Source of the DNA: a bacterium
GTDB lineage: Bacteria; Spirochaetota; Spirochaetia; JABEVK01
NCBI GenBank assembly: GCA_021782055.1
Contig: JAJXVP010000006.1
Location: 1 to 43,059, forward strand
Direction: 5' to 3'
Length of the DNA: 43,059 bases
Under the pieces are notes generated by a model. The model was not told the origin of the DNA and did not search any database. It worked only from the letters and a program-made list of their open reading frames with translations. Below are positions 1 to 8,162 of the stretch, in pieces. Both the position numbers and the translations under genes were made by a program. Positions within the stretch are counted from its first letter, which is position 1; the number at the start of each line of letters is the position of its first letter.

Positions 1-817
1 AGCCGGCAATATCTGCCGCCGTAGTCGTTCCCCCCGTACTCACGCCAGCAACATTGGTGGGAATCCAAATACCGATATCGGCATAAAGATTTTGAACACC
101 GGTCAAACGGAACGCCGCTTGCAATTGGCCTACACTAGTAGAACCGTTATCGGCAAAGCCAATGTTCTGAACACGCAGTTGACCAACGTTGGCAATGGTA
201 TACCCAGCACCATAAGTAGCATTTGCCAGGCCGCCGTTCGCCGAGGCATCAGAGTAGGTCGTTAAAGAAGTAGGACCGGCCCCTTGTTCTGCTTGTTCCC
301 AGAAGAGGAACAAACCGCTGTTGCTATATGAAACGATAGCATTCTGGGGACCAGGAGCGCCACCGGCAAGACCACCAATGCGTTTAAACACGGCGTCGTC
401 ACCTTGATACATACCTACGGTACGAATCCAGTTCCAAGAGCCAAAGGAACCTTCACCCCGTAACGTATCATTGAAAGCGCGGCCTATTTGAAACTCTAAC
501 CCATCGAACGGCTTAATCCAAATCTGGGTGTCGTCCGTAATGGAGAACTGGTTATTATCTACACCAATATGTGCTAAAAACCCTACGTACTGCGAATCAC
601 CATGAATCGTGAAACCGATACGGGGGGAATTCCCCCACGATGTGCCAATACCGGCTGTCACCCCTGAAGGGGAACCGGAATTGTTGGATGCCAGGGGGGC
701 GTATATGCCACGCCCCCAAGCACCGATACCTACACTTGCCGCTGGAGCCGCCGCCTGAGCGAACGCACCGCCAACAAACAAGGCAAAGGCAACGAAGGAA
801 AGTGCAACTTTCTTCAT
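1..817 (-). CDS. Outer-membrane beta-barrel (porin-like) protein, 3' end cut by window edge
   Basis: The minus-strand frame stays open from an ATG at 815-817 to the left edge, so only about 272 N-terminal residues are seen and the C-terminus is missing. It begins with a clear signal peptide: MKK, a hydrophobic stretch, then an AFA|QA cleavage site. The mature part is rich in Gly, Asn, Ser, Thr and aromatic residues, has almost no Cys, and shows alternating patterns (GIGAWGRGIYAP, RIGFTIHGDS, LEFQIGRAF) typical of outer-membrane beta strands. A strong AAGGAG site lies about 10 bases before the ATG, behind a leader with two small hairpins, which suggests high expression. I cannot name the family. 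It resembles abundant spirochaete barrel proteins in composition only. Export and a barrel fold are inferred. Confidence 0.75.
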   Translation of the reverse strand, partial: MKKVALSFVAFALFVGGAFAQAAAPAASVGIGAWGRGIYAPLASNNSGSPSGVTAGIGTSWGNSPRIGFTIHGDSQYVGFLAHIGVDNNQFSITDDTQIWIKPFDGLEFQIGRAFNDTLRGEGSFGSWNWIRTVGMYQGDDAVFKRIGGLAGGAPGPQNAIVSYSNSGLFLFWEQAEQGAGPTSLTTYSDASANGGLANATYGAGYTIANVGQLRVQNIGFADNGSTSVGQLQAAFRLTGVQNLYADIGIWIPTNVAGVSTGGTTTAADIAG

Positions 818-858
818 TGTGGACTCCTTATTGTCTTGATGTTTAACATCTTTTCTTT

Positions 859-896
859 CCCCTACACGAGGGGAGGGTAAGACGCCTCTACGAGGC
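859..896 (-). promoter_or_regulatory. Two small hairpins in the leader of the porin-like gene
   Basis: Two perfect 5-bp stems lie in the gap before the porin-like gene: CCCCT/AGGGG (859-863 and 869-873) and GCCTC/GAGGC (884-888 and 892-896), with loops of 5 and 3 bases. A possible minus-strand -10 (TATAAG) lies just upstream, near 897-902, so the hairpins would sit at the start of the mRNA. They may protect the message. There is no T-tract in the minus-strand direction, so a terminator is less likely. Confidence 0.4.
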
Positions 897-969
897 TTAT
901 ATCAGAAATCTACCCTAGAACTATTGGAACACGGTCTTGAAGTTTTGGCAAGCTCTTTTTTAACAGACG

Positions 970-998
970 TTGACAGGTCAACGGCGGGCGATCATGAT
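970..998 (+). promoter_or_regulatory. Sigma70-type promoter for the 2TM cyclase, probably leaderless
   Basis: A perfect -35 TTGACA (970-975) is followed after 17 bases by CATGAT (993-998, 4 of 6 to consensus). The -10 ends six bases before the ATG at 1005, so transcription should begin at or within a base of the start codon. No Shine-Dalgarno site precedes that ATG. The -35 also lies in a small palindrome, TTGACAGGTCAA (970-981), which could be an operator. Confidence 0.5.
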
Positions 999-1004
999 AC
1001 CTAT

Positions 1005-2903
1005 ATGCAACCCAAGGATCACCGTCTGGCTGCCGTGATGTTTACCGATATTGTCGGTTTCAGCCGAATGATGGAACAGGACGAGAAAGGTACCTTAAGT
1101 ACGCTGGATTTTCACAACCAGTTGATTCGAGACCTCATTGGTGCTAATCGTGGCACCGAGATCAAAACCATCGGTGACGCTTTTTTGGTGCAATTTCCCA
1201 CTACCTTGGACGCGGTGCAATGCGCCCTCGGTATACAAGACGGGATACGTCAGTACAACGCCTCGACTCCGCCGAAACCGTTGCAACTCAGGATAGGGGT
1301 TCATGTTGGTGATATTTATTTTTATGAGAATGACGCTTTAGGGGAAGGCATCAACATTGCCAGCCGCTTGCAATCGCTCTCCAAACCTGGGCACATTACC
1401 ATTAGCCGAGAGGTCTATGCCCAGGTCTCCGGAAAAATCCCCATGAGGGTCGAAAGTCTGGGGCAAGTTCAGCTAAAGAACATCAGCCGGGAGATTCACG
1501 CGTATGAAATTCTTCCCGAAGTAGCTGACAATTCAGTGCCTACAGAGCCCCTCACGGCTCCCCAGACCCCTAGCACACCAGTTTCAGACCACAAAAGCGA
1601 AGCAGGCCCAGCGCCTTCAAAACCTTCAGATTCTTCAAAACCGTCTGAACCGTACCGAGATTTTAAAGATGTAATCAAAGACGCCATCTTGCAAGAGGTT
1701 CAACGGAGTCTTAAAGGAAAGGAATCCTGGAAGGCTTCGCGACGCGAATACCGCGAACGTTTTCATGAAATTCGACGTCAGTATCGTAATCAGGTTGAGG
1801 CGACCGAAGGCTCCTACAGTGAGACTCTGCAAAAAAAAGTTTCGTCGGGGGCTACCGGTTGGCGAAGCCACGCCTCAAGTTTTCTATCCGTTAACGCCGG
1901 ACTTTTCTTCATCAATATGATGACAGCCCAGCCTTTTGACTGGTCAAGAGGCTGGTTCTGGTTCCCCTTGCTGGGGTGGGGCATCGGCTTTCTCAGCCAC
2001 ACGGCAACCTGGCTGTCTGTACGAAAAAACGCGAAAGAAGCTCAGAAACTGGCGACGCTTCAGGGAGAGTCCCTGGCTGCTCTTAAACGGTTCCATAAAG
2101 ATCGTGAGGGTTTTTCGGCGCACTTTTGGTCGAACGCAGGTGTTAGCATTTTTCTTTTATGGATATGGTACTTTTCCGGCGGCGGATTTTTATGGCCAAT
2201 GATCCCCATTGCGGCCATGGGAGTGGGGGTTCTCGGCCATCTGAGCTCGTTCTTACATGCGAGAAAAGCATGGAAAAAACGCCGCAATTCGGTGTCGGAG
2301 CCTGGCCCCGTAAAGGCCTCTAGCTCGCTTTCTTCGTCCTCGGACTCCCCTGTGACTCTTAAAGCTGAAAACCTCAAACAGGCCATCTTGGTACAAATTC
2401 AAACCTGGAAAGGCGCAAACCCTCTGGGAGATGACACCGCTGAAACGTTAGAAAACTATGTTCGGCAAATTCGTGAACTCTCGGCCATCGAACACGATTT
2501 AAGCGCCGTCATCGATACAATACGGATCGATGACTTAGAAGCTGAACGGGTGGAGTTGCAGGCAAAAGCTGACAAAACAACTTCGACCGCGTTAAAAGAA
2601 GAGTATGCTCGTTCACTTGAAGAAATTTCAAAGCAGAAACGCTCGGCCTTGGATCTGGGGGAGCAACAAGAAATTCTGAATCTTCGGATCGGCTCTGCGT
2701 TAAAAAGCCTTCAACAAATGCAGATCGATTTGGCCCGTATCAAGTCCTTGTCCGACGGACAGAAACAGACCTACACCTCGGCGCTCAAAGCTCAAAGCGA
2801 AGAGTTGTCCCGGTATTTGGAAGACTACCGTTCAGGTCTAGAAGAATCGGGTCTAGAAGAATTTGACACTGCCTCGTTAGCGACTGCGCCGCAAAAAGTT
2901 TGA
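1005..2903 (+). CDS. Class III adenylate/guanylate cyclase with two 2TM domains and a coiled coil
   Basis: A 632-residue protein predicted to make cAMP (or cGMP) at the membrane. The N-terminal class III cyclase domain (about residues 8-170) keeps both metal aspartates (D15 in FTDIVGF, D58 in KTIGDAF), the base-selecting K54 and the transition-state N117 and R121 (GINIASRL), so it should be active. A Pro/Ser-rich linker follows. Then come two copies of a 2TM-type module (about 285-340 and 370-420), each with a charged lead-in and two hydrophobic helices; the first has the typical LLGWGIGFLSH signature. The last 170 residues are charged and heptad-like. I prefer the ATG at 1005 over an upstream TTG at 924, because the conserved domain starts right after it and a promoter places the mRNA start there. 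It is divergent from the porin-like gene. Confidence 0.8.
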   Translation: MQPKDHRLAAVMFTDIVGFSRMMEQDEKGTLSTLDFHNQLIRDLIGANRGTEIKTIGDAFLVQFPTTLDAVQCALGIQDGIRQYNASTPPKPLQLRIGVHVGDIYFYENDALGEGINIASRLQSLSKPGHITISREVYAQVSGKIPMRVESLGQVQLKNISREIHAYEILPEVADNSVPTEPLTAPQTPSTPVSDHKSEAGPAPSKPSDSSKPSEPYRDFKDVIKDAILQEVQRSLKGKESWKASRREYRERFHEIRRQYRNQVEATEGSYSETLQKKVSSGATGWRSHASSFLSVNAGLFFINMMTAQPFDWSRGWFWFPLLGWGIGFLSHTATWLSVRKNAKEAQKLATLQGESLAALKRFHKDREGFSAHFWSNAGVSIFLLWIWYFSGGGFLWPMIPIAAMGVGVLGHLSSFLHARKAWKKRRNSVSEPGPVKASSSLSSSSDSPVTLKAENLKQAILVQIQTWKGANPLGDDTAETLENYVRQIRELSAIEHDLSAVIDTIRIDDLEAERVELQAKADKTTSTALKEEYARSLEEISKQKRSALDLGEQQEILNLRIGSALKSLQQMQIDLARIKSLSDGQKQTYTSALKAQSEELSRYLEDYRSGLEESGLEEFDTASLATAPQKV

Positions 2904-2951
2904 ATTGCCGAAAGGGAACTAAATGGAACTGAAGATATTTTCAAGTTTCTC

Positions 2952-2980
2952 GTGACAATTGAAACTTTTCACCTTATACT
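2952..2980 (+). promoter_or_regulatory. Sigma70-type promoter for the EAL-like gene, probably leaderless
   Basis: GTGACA (2952-2957, 5 of 6) and TATACT (2975-2980, 5 of 6) are separated by exactly 17 bases. The -10 ends six bases before the GTG start at 2987. In-frame sequence upstream of that GTG reaches a TGA at 2960 without another plausible start, and no Shine-Dalgarno site is present. Confidence 0.6.
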
Positions 2981-2986
2981 TCATGT

Positions 2987-4228
2987 GTGCGTACCGCTGA
3001 CAGTGCTGCCGAGTTTCAGACGGCCGCCCAGTGGCAGTCGTGGCTCAGCCAAGGACCAACTTTTCCGGTGTTTCAACCGGTTCTCTCCCTCGAAACTCAA
3101 ACCGTTTTCGGCTATGAATGCTTTGGGCGTCTTGATTTGGCCGAGAACGTCGCAAGCTTAGGGGCTTTTTTTCGCGTATCCGATCAAACCCTCAATAATT
3201 TACAGCAAGAAGTAGGCTTCACATTAGCCCAGCAAGTGGCACAGGCTTTTTCACCGGTGGAGCAAGCTCGGTTAATTGTTAATGAGTTACCGTCACGACT
3301 GACAGCGTTGGCTCCCTTAGAGTTGCCCCCTACCCTTGCGGCTTTGCAACAGGCAAAGATTCCCTTGAATCGTGTGGTTCTTGACGTTCTTTTGGAGCCA
3401 GGCTTTCAAAACTTGTTGAGTTTAAAAACGGTAATGGAACGTTGCCGCTCTTTAGGCTGTCAAGTCGCGCTGGGCAACCTCGGCTCAGAGAATAGCCAGC
3501 TCGACCTCATCCCGTATTTAAAACCCGATTTCATCAAAATAAGCCTCTCGCTGTTTCATCGTTCCTTCCGAGACCGGCAGTTTCGACGAACCCTCGAACA
3601 ACTCGGGCGCCTTGCGGAAAATAGTGGAACTGCGCTCTTAATTGAGGGCATCGAAACCGCCGAGGAGCTTCAACAAGCCTTACAGCTTGGCGCAAGGTAT
3701 GTGCAGGGGTATTATTTTTCAGCCCCGGTACGAATTCCGGCACCTTTGCCCGATTTTCAAAAAAAAATTCATGAAGCGCTAGAAAACTTTCGGATGATTC
3801 GTACGAAACGCATTCAGCGCCAGGTAGCTTGGGAAAACGAGATGCTCCTGCGCCTGGTGGATATTTCGTTCGCTCTGTTTGAAGCCGATGGGTTGTTACG
3901 GCTCAACGAAACCGACCTTGAAGGGCTAGCAGGGTTTATTCATAGGCTCTACTTCAGCGATGTCAATGGTTTTCAGATTTCTGGGGACTATCTTTTGTCC
4001 GAGGCGGGCTGTCAGGTTGATTACCGGGACGTGGGACGAAACCTGAGCCTAAGGCCATATTTCTTTGATCATGTGTACAAACTTCATGGGCGCCCCGGGG
4101 GCTGGAGCCTTTCGGATGTGTATTCCGATGAAAACTCACACTGTCTGATGCGTACCTTTAGCCGCTACGTCACCCCTCAAGCGATCCTTTACTTAGACGT
4201 CCTTTGGGCCAACTTTGCCGATCTTTAA
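2987..4228 (+). CDS. Degenerate EAL-domain protein with YkuI-type C-terminal domain
   Basis: A 413-residue protein. Residues about 25-245 have the EAL phosphodiesterase fold, but the signature is ECF (E44) rather than EAL. The metal-binding DDFG loop is replaced by GNLG in QVALGNLGSENS. Later EAL landmarks remain: DFIKI, LLIEGIET and QGYYFS. The C-terminal 150 residues match the YkuI_C type, a PAS-like extracellular-sensor relative found behind EAL domains, seen in LSDVYSDENSHCLMRTFSRY. Loss of the metal aspartates suggests it no longer cleaves c-di-GMP and may instead bind c-di-GMP or act as a scaffold. It has no signal peptide or membrane helix, so it is probably cytoplasmic. The GTG start is the only plausible start after the in-frame stop at 2960 and agrees with the promoter just upstream. 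Confidence 0.8.
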   Translation: MRTADSAAEFQTAAQWQSWLSQGPTFPVFQPVLSLETQTVFGYECFGRLDLAENVASLGAFFRVSDQTLNNLQQEVGFTLAQQVAQAFSPVEQARLIVNELPSRLTALAPLELPPTLAALQQAKIPLNRVVLDVLLEPGFQNLLSLKTVMERCRSLGCQVALGNLGSENSQLDLIPYLKPDFIKISLSLFHRSFRDRQFRRTLEQLGRLAENSGTALLIEGIETAEELQQALQLGARYVQGYYFSAPVRIPAPLPDFQKKIHEALENFRMIRTKRIQRQVAWENEMLLRLVDISFALFEADGLLRLNETDLEGLAGFIHRLYFSDVNGFQISGDYLLSEAGCQVDYRDVGRNLSLRPYFFDHVYKLHGRPGGWSLSDVYSDENSHCLMRTFSRYVTPQAILYLDVLWANFADL

Positions 4229-4267
4229 CGAAACTCACGGGAATCCGCCACATTCAATTGAATTCGA

Positions 4268-4300
4268 GGCTCCTAGCCAGTAAACTACCCGTGAGGAGCC
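4268..4300 (+). promoter_or_regulatory. Inverted repeat that can sequester the ribosome binding site of the GH13-like gene
   Basis: GGCTCCT (4268-4274) is the exact reverse complement of AGGAGCC (4294-4300), separated by 19 bases. The second arm contains the GAGGAG Shine-Dalgarno site of the gene starting at 4304, so folding would hide it. This could be a switch or RNA thermometer, or a protein operator. No poly-T follows, so it is not an intrinsic terminator. Confidence 0.45.
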
Positions 4301-4303
4301 CTT

Positions 4304-6283
4304 ATGTCGGTTTGGAATCAGATTCTTGAATGGACTCACCCTACCCCCGAGCAAAAAGCCCAAGGTGAGGCGCTTGCAGCGGAATACCAAAAATCTTCGG
4401 CTTTGAGGTTGTCGCAGAAGGCACTTTTGGCTTTACCAGACCCAGTGATTGCTGTGTTTTACTCTCTTTTGATGCAGGACAAGATTCCCGTTAGTCCGGT
4501 TGCCGATAACTCCGACTCTGGTTGGCTGGCAGCTTCGTCGGCGTGTTTTGTCAACGTAAGGGCAACCGGTCTTAACGGTCAGTTGGGCAACTTTATTCAG
4601 GCTTCAAAACTTTTACCTGGGCTTCGCGTCAAGGCGATTCACTTAGCCCCCTTCACCGAATACGAATTTGGGACAACCTACGCCATTCGAAGTCTAAAAA
4701 CGATCGCCCCTCAGGTTGTCCATCAGGGGTTAGAAACCTCCGGTATCCGGCCGGCGGCTCAATTAGAGGCGTTTATTCAAGCCGCCCACGTCTTGGGCAA
4801 AGCGGTAGGGTTTGATTTGGAACCCCACACCGCCCAGTATGCGATCCCCGCCCTTGAAGTTCCCGAGGCTTTTCGATGGATCAAACTGTACCCTGAAGAT
4901 CGTCAATGGCTCGATTATATGCTTCAACCCGATCAAGTTTATACCAAAGAGGTTCAAGAGCGTCTGGCCTCGGAAGTGAGAACTTTGATTCAAGCCTTCT
5001 TGCGACAAAAATCCTTACACACCTTTGATGAAGAAGAAACCGACACGGCCGTACGTGTCAGTGAAAAGCGCCAAGCCTACCAAGAAGCCGTACAGCTACT
5101 CATTGCGCAAGGGTACTGGACGGTGCCGGTGCACTCTTGGGATTCAGAAGGGCTCCCCCGGTTTGCAGGCTATCATACCCAGGACCAATACCCCCTCTTT
5201 CAATACCTCAATAAAGAGGGGCGTGACTCCAGCTCCTGGGCCTACCACGTAGTGACTCCTTTTCAGTTTTATCACAACGTTCCCCTTCAAGGCACGGTTC
5301 TTCGTCAACGGCCCGAACCCAACCCCGCCGCCCTTGACCTGTTTTGTAGCATTTTTTTGTATTGGCGTGACCGTTTTCATTTCGATTTTGTTCGTCACGA
5401 CAGTGTTGACCATGTGTTTGATTCGCTATTTGACGGCGACGGGAACTGGCCCCTGTCAGACCGACCGACGCCGGCAGTCCTCGCCGAACTGATCCGACGC
5501 TCAAAACTCCCGGGAAAGCCCTATATCGCCCATCTTGCTGAACGTATGGGAAACGAGTGCGAAGACTACCAGGCGATCGGTTATGATGCTCTTTTGGGTA
5601 GCGACATGATGGAAACCGTCGGACAAGAACATCTTGAAAAATCTTTTCGGCTGCAAAGCGAACTCGAAGAACTGAACCGTCGGCGCAAAACTCCTTTTTC
5701 GGTAGCCTACGCTGTAGATACGCATGACACAGGGAATCCCTTTCTTTGGGGAATGTCGCTTTCTGAAAAAGTTGGCCGCGAGGGGATGAAGCTTCGGTGC
5801 TTTCTGAGCCGCTTTTTAGGCTGGGGTAAAGGCCGGCGGCCTAAGTACGAGGTCATGGGCCTTTCTGATCTTTCCTCAGGCCTATTTTCGGCCAATGTTA
5901 GTGAAAAATCGCTGAACTGGGTAGGCGACGAGGAATTCACCGCCTTCTACCATCAGCTTGAGGACGTCTATGAACATCTTCGGCCTGAGCTGGCCGAAGC
6001 TCGGTTGGTAGAATCCTACGCAGGAATGAGTTATGCCTGGTGGATGCTTGCTGGCAAAAACCATCTTTTGGTGTTTGCTTTGTGGTACGAACAAATTGCC
6101 GCCTATTCCGAAACCGGCCTTGAACATTCCGAAATCGAAGAACGCTATAGTGCCAAGCCCGGCGAGTTTCCGTTTCCCCAGCGATCTTTAGCGGGAAAAG
6201 CCGGTCACCAGTGGAATATCCGTGCCCTTAGTACGCTTGAACTGTCTCCTAACCTAAAAATTTGGATTATCCCGACAAAGTGA
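4304..6283 (+). CDS. GH13-like (alpha-amylase superfamily) TIM-barrel protein
   Basis: A 659-residue protein without a signal peptide, so cytoplasmic. Several elements resemble GH13 enzymes: an early barrel strand with VKAIHLAPFTEYEFGTTYAI (about 109-128), VGFDLEPH (168-175), a nucleophile-like strand FDFVRHDSVDH (360-370), an acid/base-like AHLAERMGNE (409-418), and VDTHDTG (471-477) in place of the usual NHD motif. Asp361 or Asp366, Glu413 and Asp472 or Asp475 are candidate catalytic residues, but spacing and context are far from named GH13 subfamilies. Activity and substrate are unknown. The ATG has a good GAGGAG site. The SDR gene follows after 9 bases, so the two are probably co-transcribed. 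Confidence is good for the fold and low for the function. Confidence 0.6.
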   Translation: MSVWNQILEWTHPTPEQKAQGEALAAEYQKSSALRLSQKALLALPDPVIAVFYSLLMQDKIPVSPVADNSDSGWLAASSACFVNVRATGLNGQLGNFIQASKLLPGLRVKAIHLAPFTEYEFGTTYAIRSLKTIAPQVVHQGLETSGIRPAAQLEAFIQAAHVLGKAVGFDLEPHTAQYAIPALEVPEAFRWIKLYPEDRQWLDYMLQPDQVYTKEVQERLASEVRTLIQAFLRQKSLHTFDEEETDTAVRVSEKRQAYQEAVQLLIAQGYWTVPVHSWDSEGLPRFAGYHTQDQYPLFQYLNKEGRDSSSWAYHVVTPFQFYHNVPLQGTVLRQRPEPNPAALDLFCSIFLYWRDRFHFDFVRHDSVDHVFDSLFDGDGNWPLSDRPTPAVLAELIRRSKLPGKPYIAHLAERMGNECEDYQAIGYDALLGSDMMETVGQEHLEKSFRLQSELEELNRRRKTPFSVAYAVDTHDTGNPFLWGMSLSEKVGREGMKLRCFLSRFLGWGKGRRPKYEVMGLSDLSSGLFSANVSEKSLNWVGDEEFTAFYHQLEDVYEHLRPELAEARLVESYAGMSYAWWMLAGKNHLLVFALWYEQIAAYSETGLEHSEIEERYSAKPGEFPFPQRSLAGKAGHQWNIRALSTLELSPNLKIWIIPTK

Positions 6284-6292
6284 GGTATCCCG

Positions 6293-7081
6293 ATGAGTAA
6301 TGAAGCACCCCCCAAGGCAGCCCCCCTTCGCAAGACGGTCTTGATCACAGGAGCTTCTAGCGGTATTGGCGCGGCCTGTGCCGAAAAGTTTGCCTCCCAA
6401 GGCTGGAACCTCTTGCTTACGGCAAGACGTCAAGAGCGCCTCGAAGCGTTGAGTGCTCATCTTTCGGCGACCTACGGCGTTACTGTTGCCTGGCAAACTT
6501 TGGACGTTCGGCGCCGTCTTGACGTCGAACAGGTGTTAATCGCGTGGCAGGATAGGCCTATTGACGTTCTGATCAATAACGCCGGCTTGGCCTTGGGGTG
6601 GGGCAAGCTCCCCGACAACGACCCGGATGACTGGGACACTATGATCGATACCAACATCAAAGGGCTGTTATGGATGTCGAGAAGTGTGGTTCGTCGCCTA
6701 ATTGCCACGGGGCAAGCCGGACAAATTGTTAACATTGGCTCTATTGCCGGAATCCAAGCCTACCCCAACGGCGCGGTCTATTGTGCAAGTAAAGCGGCCG
6801 TTCGGTTTATTTCAGACGGTCTTAGGCAAGATGTGGTAGAACACCCCATTCGGGTGACCAATATCCAGCCTGGGTTCGTCGAAACAGAATTCTCTGTGGT
6901 TCGTTTTCACGGCGACACGAACCGGGCAAAGGCTGTATACCAAGGCCTCAAACCGCTAACCGGAAAAGATATTGCCGACGCGGTCTGGTACGCCGTGTCT
7001 GCCCCAGCCCATGTGCAGGTGGCGGAAATTACCTTAACCGCCACCCATCAGGCTAACGCCACGGTAGTTCATCGGGCGTAG
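6293..7081 (+). CDS. Short-chain dehydrogenase/reductase (YdfG-like)
   Basis: A 262-residue classical SDR. It has the Rossmann cofactor motif TGASSGIG (19-26), the NNAG motif (95-98) and the catalytic Ser150, Tyr163 and Lys167 (YCASK). The pattern TARRQERL after the second strand puts an arginine pair where NADP(H)-preferring enzymes have one. Similarity is to the YdfG / 3-hydroxy-acid dehydrogenase group; the real substrate is unknown. A GAGGT site precedes the ATG. It is the second gene of a likely pair with the GH13-like protein, so a sugar- or polyol-related role is possible but not shown. It converges on trxB with only 16 bases between the stops. Confidence 0.85.
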   Translation: MSNEAPPKAAPLRKTVLITGASSGIGAACAEKFASQGWNLLLTARRQERLEALSAHLSATYGVTVAWQTLDVRRRLDVEQVLIAWQDRPIDVLINNAGLALGWGKLPDNDPDDWDTMIDTNIKGLLWMSRSVVRRLIATGQAGQIVNIGSIAGIQAYPNGAVYCASKAAVRFISDGLRQDVVEHPIRVTNIQPGFVETEFSVVRFHGDTNRAKAVYQGLKPLTGKDIADAVWYAVSAPAHVQVAEITLTATHQANATVVHRA

Positions 7082-7097
7082 CCAGCACTCAAAAGCA

Positions 7098-8063
7098 TCA
7101 ATGCCCCGTTTCTTCCTCTTCTGAAAGAAAGCGCTCGGCTTCGAGAGCCGCCATACACCCCGAACCAGCCGCCGTAATCGCTTGGCGGTACACTTTATCC
7201 TGAACGTCTCCGGCGGCAAAAACACCAAGGATGTTGGTTTTAGCAGTACCTGGGATCGTTTTAATGTAGCCTGTTTCGTCGAGGTTAACTTGACCTTGCA
7301 AAAACTCGGTATTAGGCACGTGACCGATCGCATAGAATAACCCGCCGGCCTCAAGGACCTGCGCAGATGCGTTTCCTTTCGTCACCATGCGTACCCCGGT
7401 CATCTTTTTTCCATCTCCTAGCACCTCTGTGGCCTCGGTGTTCCAATGAATTTGAATCTTTGGGTTTTCGGCCACACGTTTCTGCATGGCTTTGCTGGCC
7501 CGCAAAACATCACGACGAACAAACAAATGCACCATTGAGGCAAATTTGGTCAGGTAGGTAGCCTCTTCGCAAGCGGTATCGCCCCCGCCAATGACAACTA
7601 AGGGCCGATTTCTAAAGAACGGTAAAGCACCGTCACAGACCGCACAGGCCGAGATACCCCTCTGCCAATAGACATCCTCGCCAAGGAGGTTTAGGCGTTT
7701 CGCCGTAGCCCCTGTTGCCAAGATCAAACTTTTGGCATAAAACGTCCCCGAGTCAGTCGTCACCGCAAAGGGGCGCTTTGATAAATCTACCGAGTTTACG
7801 GTTTCTGTTTCGATGCGCGTGCCGCACCTGAGTGATTGAGCTCGCATCCGGTCCATCAATTCGGGGCCTGGTAACCCTTCAGGAAACCCCGGAAAGTTTT
7901 CAATTTCGGTTGTGGTAGTGAGTTGCCCACCTGCCGCAACACCTCCTGCCAAAAAGCCCTCAAAGAGCAAAGGATTCAAATTAGCCCGCCCCGTGTAGAT
8001 AGCTGCCGTGTGAGCCGCAGGGCCCGAGCCGATAATCAGAATGTTTTCAATTTTGTTTTCCAT
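7098..8063 (-). CDS. trxB: Thioredoxin reductase
   Basis: A 321-residue flavoprotein of the usual bacterial length that transfers electrons from NADPH through FAD to thioredoxin. It shows the N-terminal FAD motif [10 protein letters not shown], the redox pair C140-AV-C143 in CAVCDGA, the NADPH-domain motif [10 protein letters not shown], and the C-terminal FAD motif [20 protein letters not shown] sequence at 8073-8078 (read on the minus strand) is a plausible -10, nine bases before the ATG, with no clear ribosome binding site. It is divergent from ilvE and convergent with the SDR gene, so it is probably a single-gene unit. Confidence 0.95.
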   Translation of the reverse strand: MENKIENILIIGSGPAAHTAAIYTGRANLNPLLFEGFLAGGVAAGGQLTTTTEIENFPGFPEGLPGPELMDRMRAQSLRCGTRIETETVNSVDLSKRPFAVTTDSGTFYAKSLILATGATAKRLNLLGEDVYWQRGISACAVCDGALPFFRNRPLVVIGGGDTACEEATYLTKFASMVHLFVRRDVLRASKAMQKRVAENPKIQIHWNTEATEVLGDGKKMTGVRMVTKGNASAQVLEAGGLFYAIGHVPNTEFLQGQVNLDETGYIKTIPGTAKTNILGVFAAGDVQDKVYRQAITAAGSGCMAALEAERFLSEEEETGH

Positions 8064-8104
8064 AGTAAAAGCAATATATAGCTAGCAGAAGCAAAAATAA
8101 AGTC

Positions 8105-8133
8105 TTTACTTGCTTTCTTATTTTGGATAAAAT
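8105..8133 (+). promoter_or_regulatory. Sigma70-type promoter for ilvE
   Basis: TTTACT (8105-8110, 4 of 6) and TAAAAT (8128-8133, 5 of 6) are 17 bases apart in the trxB-ilvE gap. The expected start near 8140 gives a leader of about 23 bases that includes the GAGGAGG site. Confidence 0.45.
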
Positions 8134-8139
8134 CTGAAT

Positions 8140-8160
8140 TTGCCACTTCAGAGGAGGCAA
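8140..8160 (+). promoter_or_regulatory. Small hairpin holding the ilvE ribosome binding site
   Basis: TTGCC (8140-8144) can pair with GGCAA (8156-8160), leaving an 11-base loop. The GAGGAGG Shine-Dalgarno site (8151-8157) lies in the loop and the first bases of the 3' arm, next to the TTG start at 8163. The 5-bp stem is weak and may be chance. Confidence 0.25.
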
Positions 8161-8162
8161 TC

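Noticed and set aside
924..1004. TTG start of the cyclase at 924
   Set aside because: It has no ribosome binding site, the extension is not conserved-looking, and a promoter with perfect -35 lies within it.
8105..8162. Possible riboswitch before ilvE (branched-chain control)
   Set aside because: The predicted leader is only about 23 bases, too short for a T-box or other known aptamer; only a weak hairpin is present.
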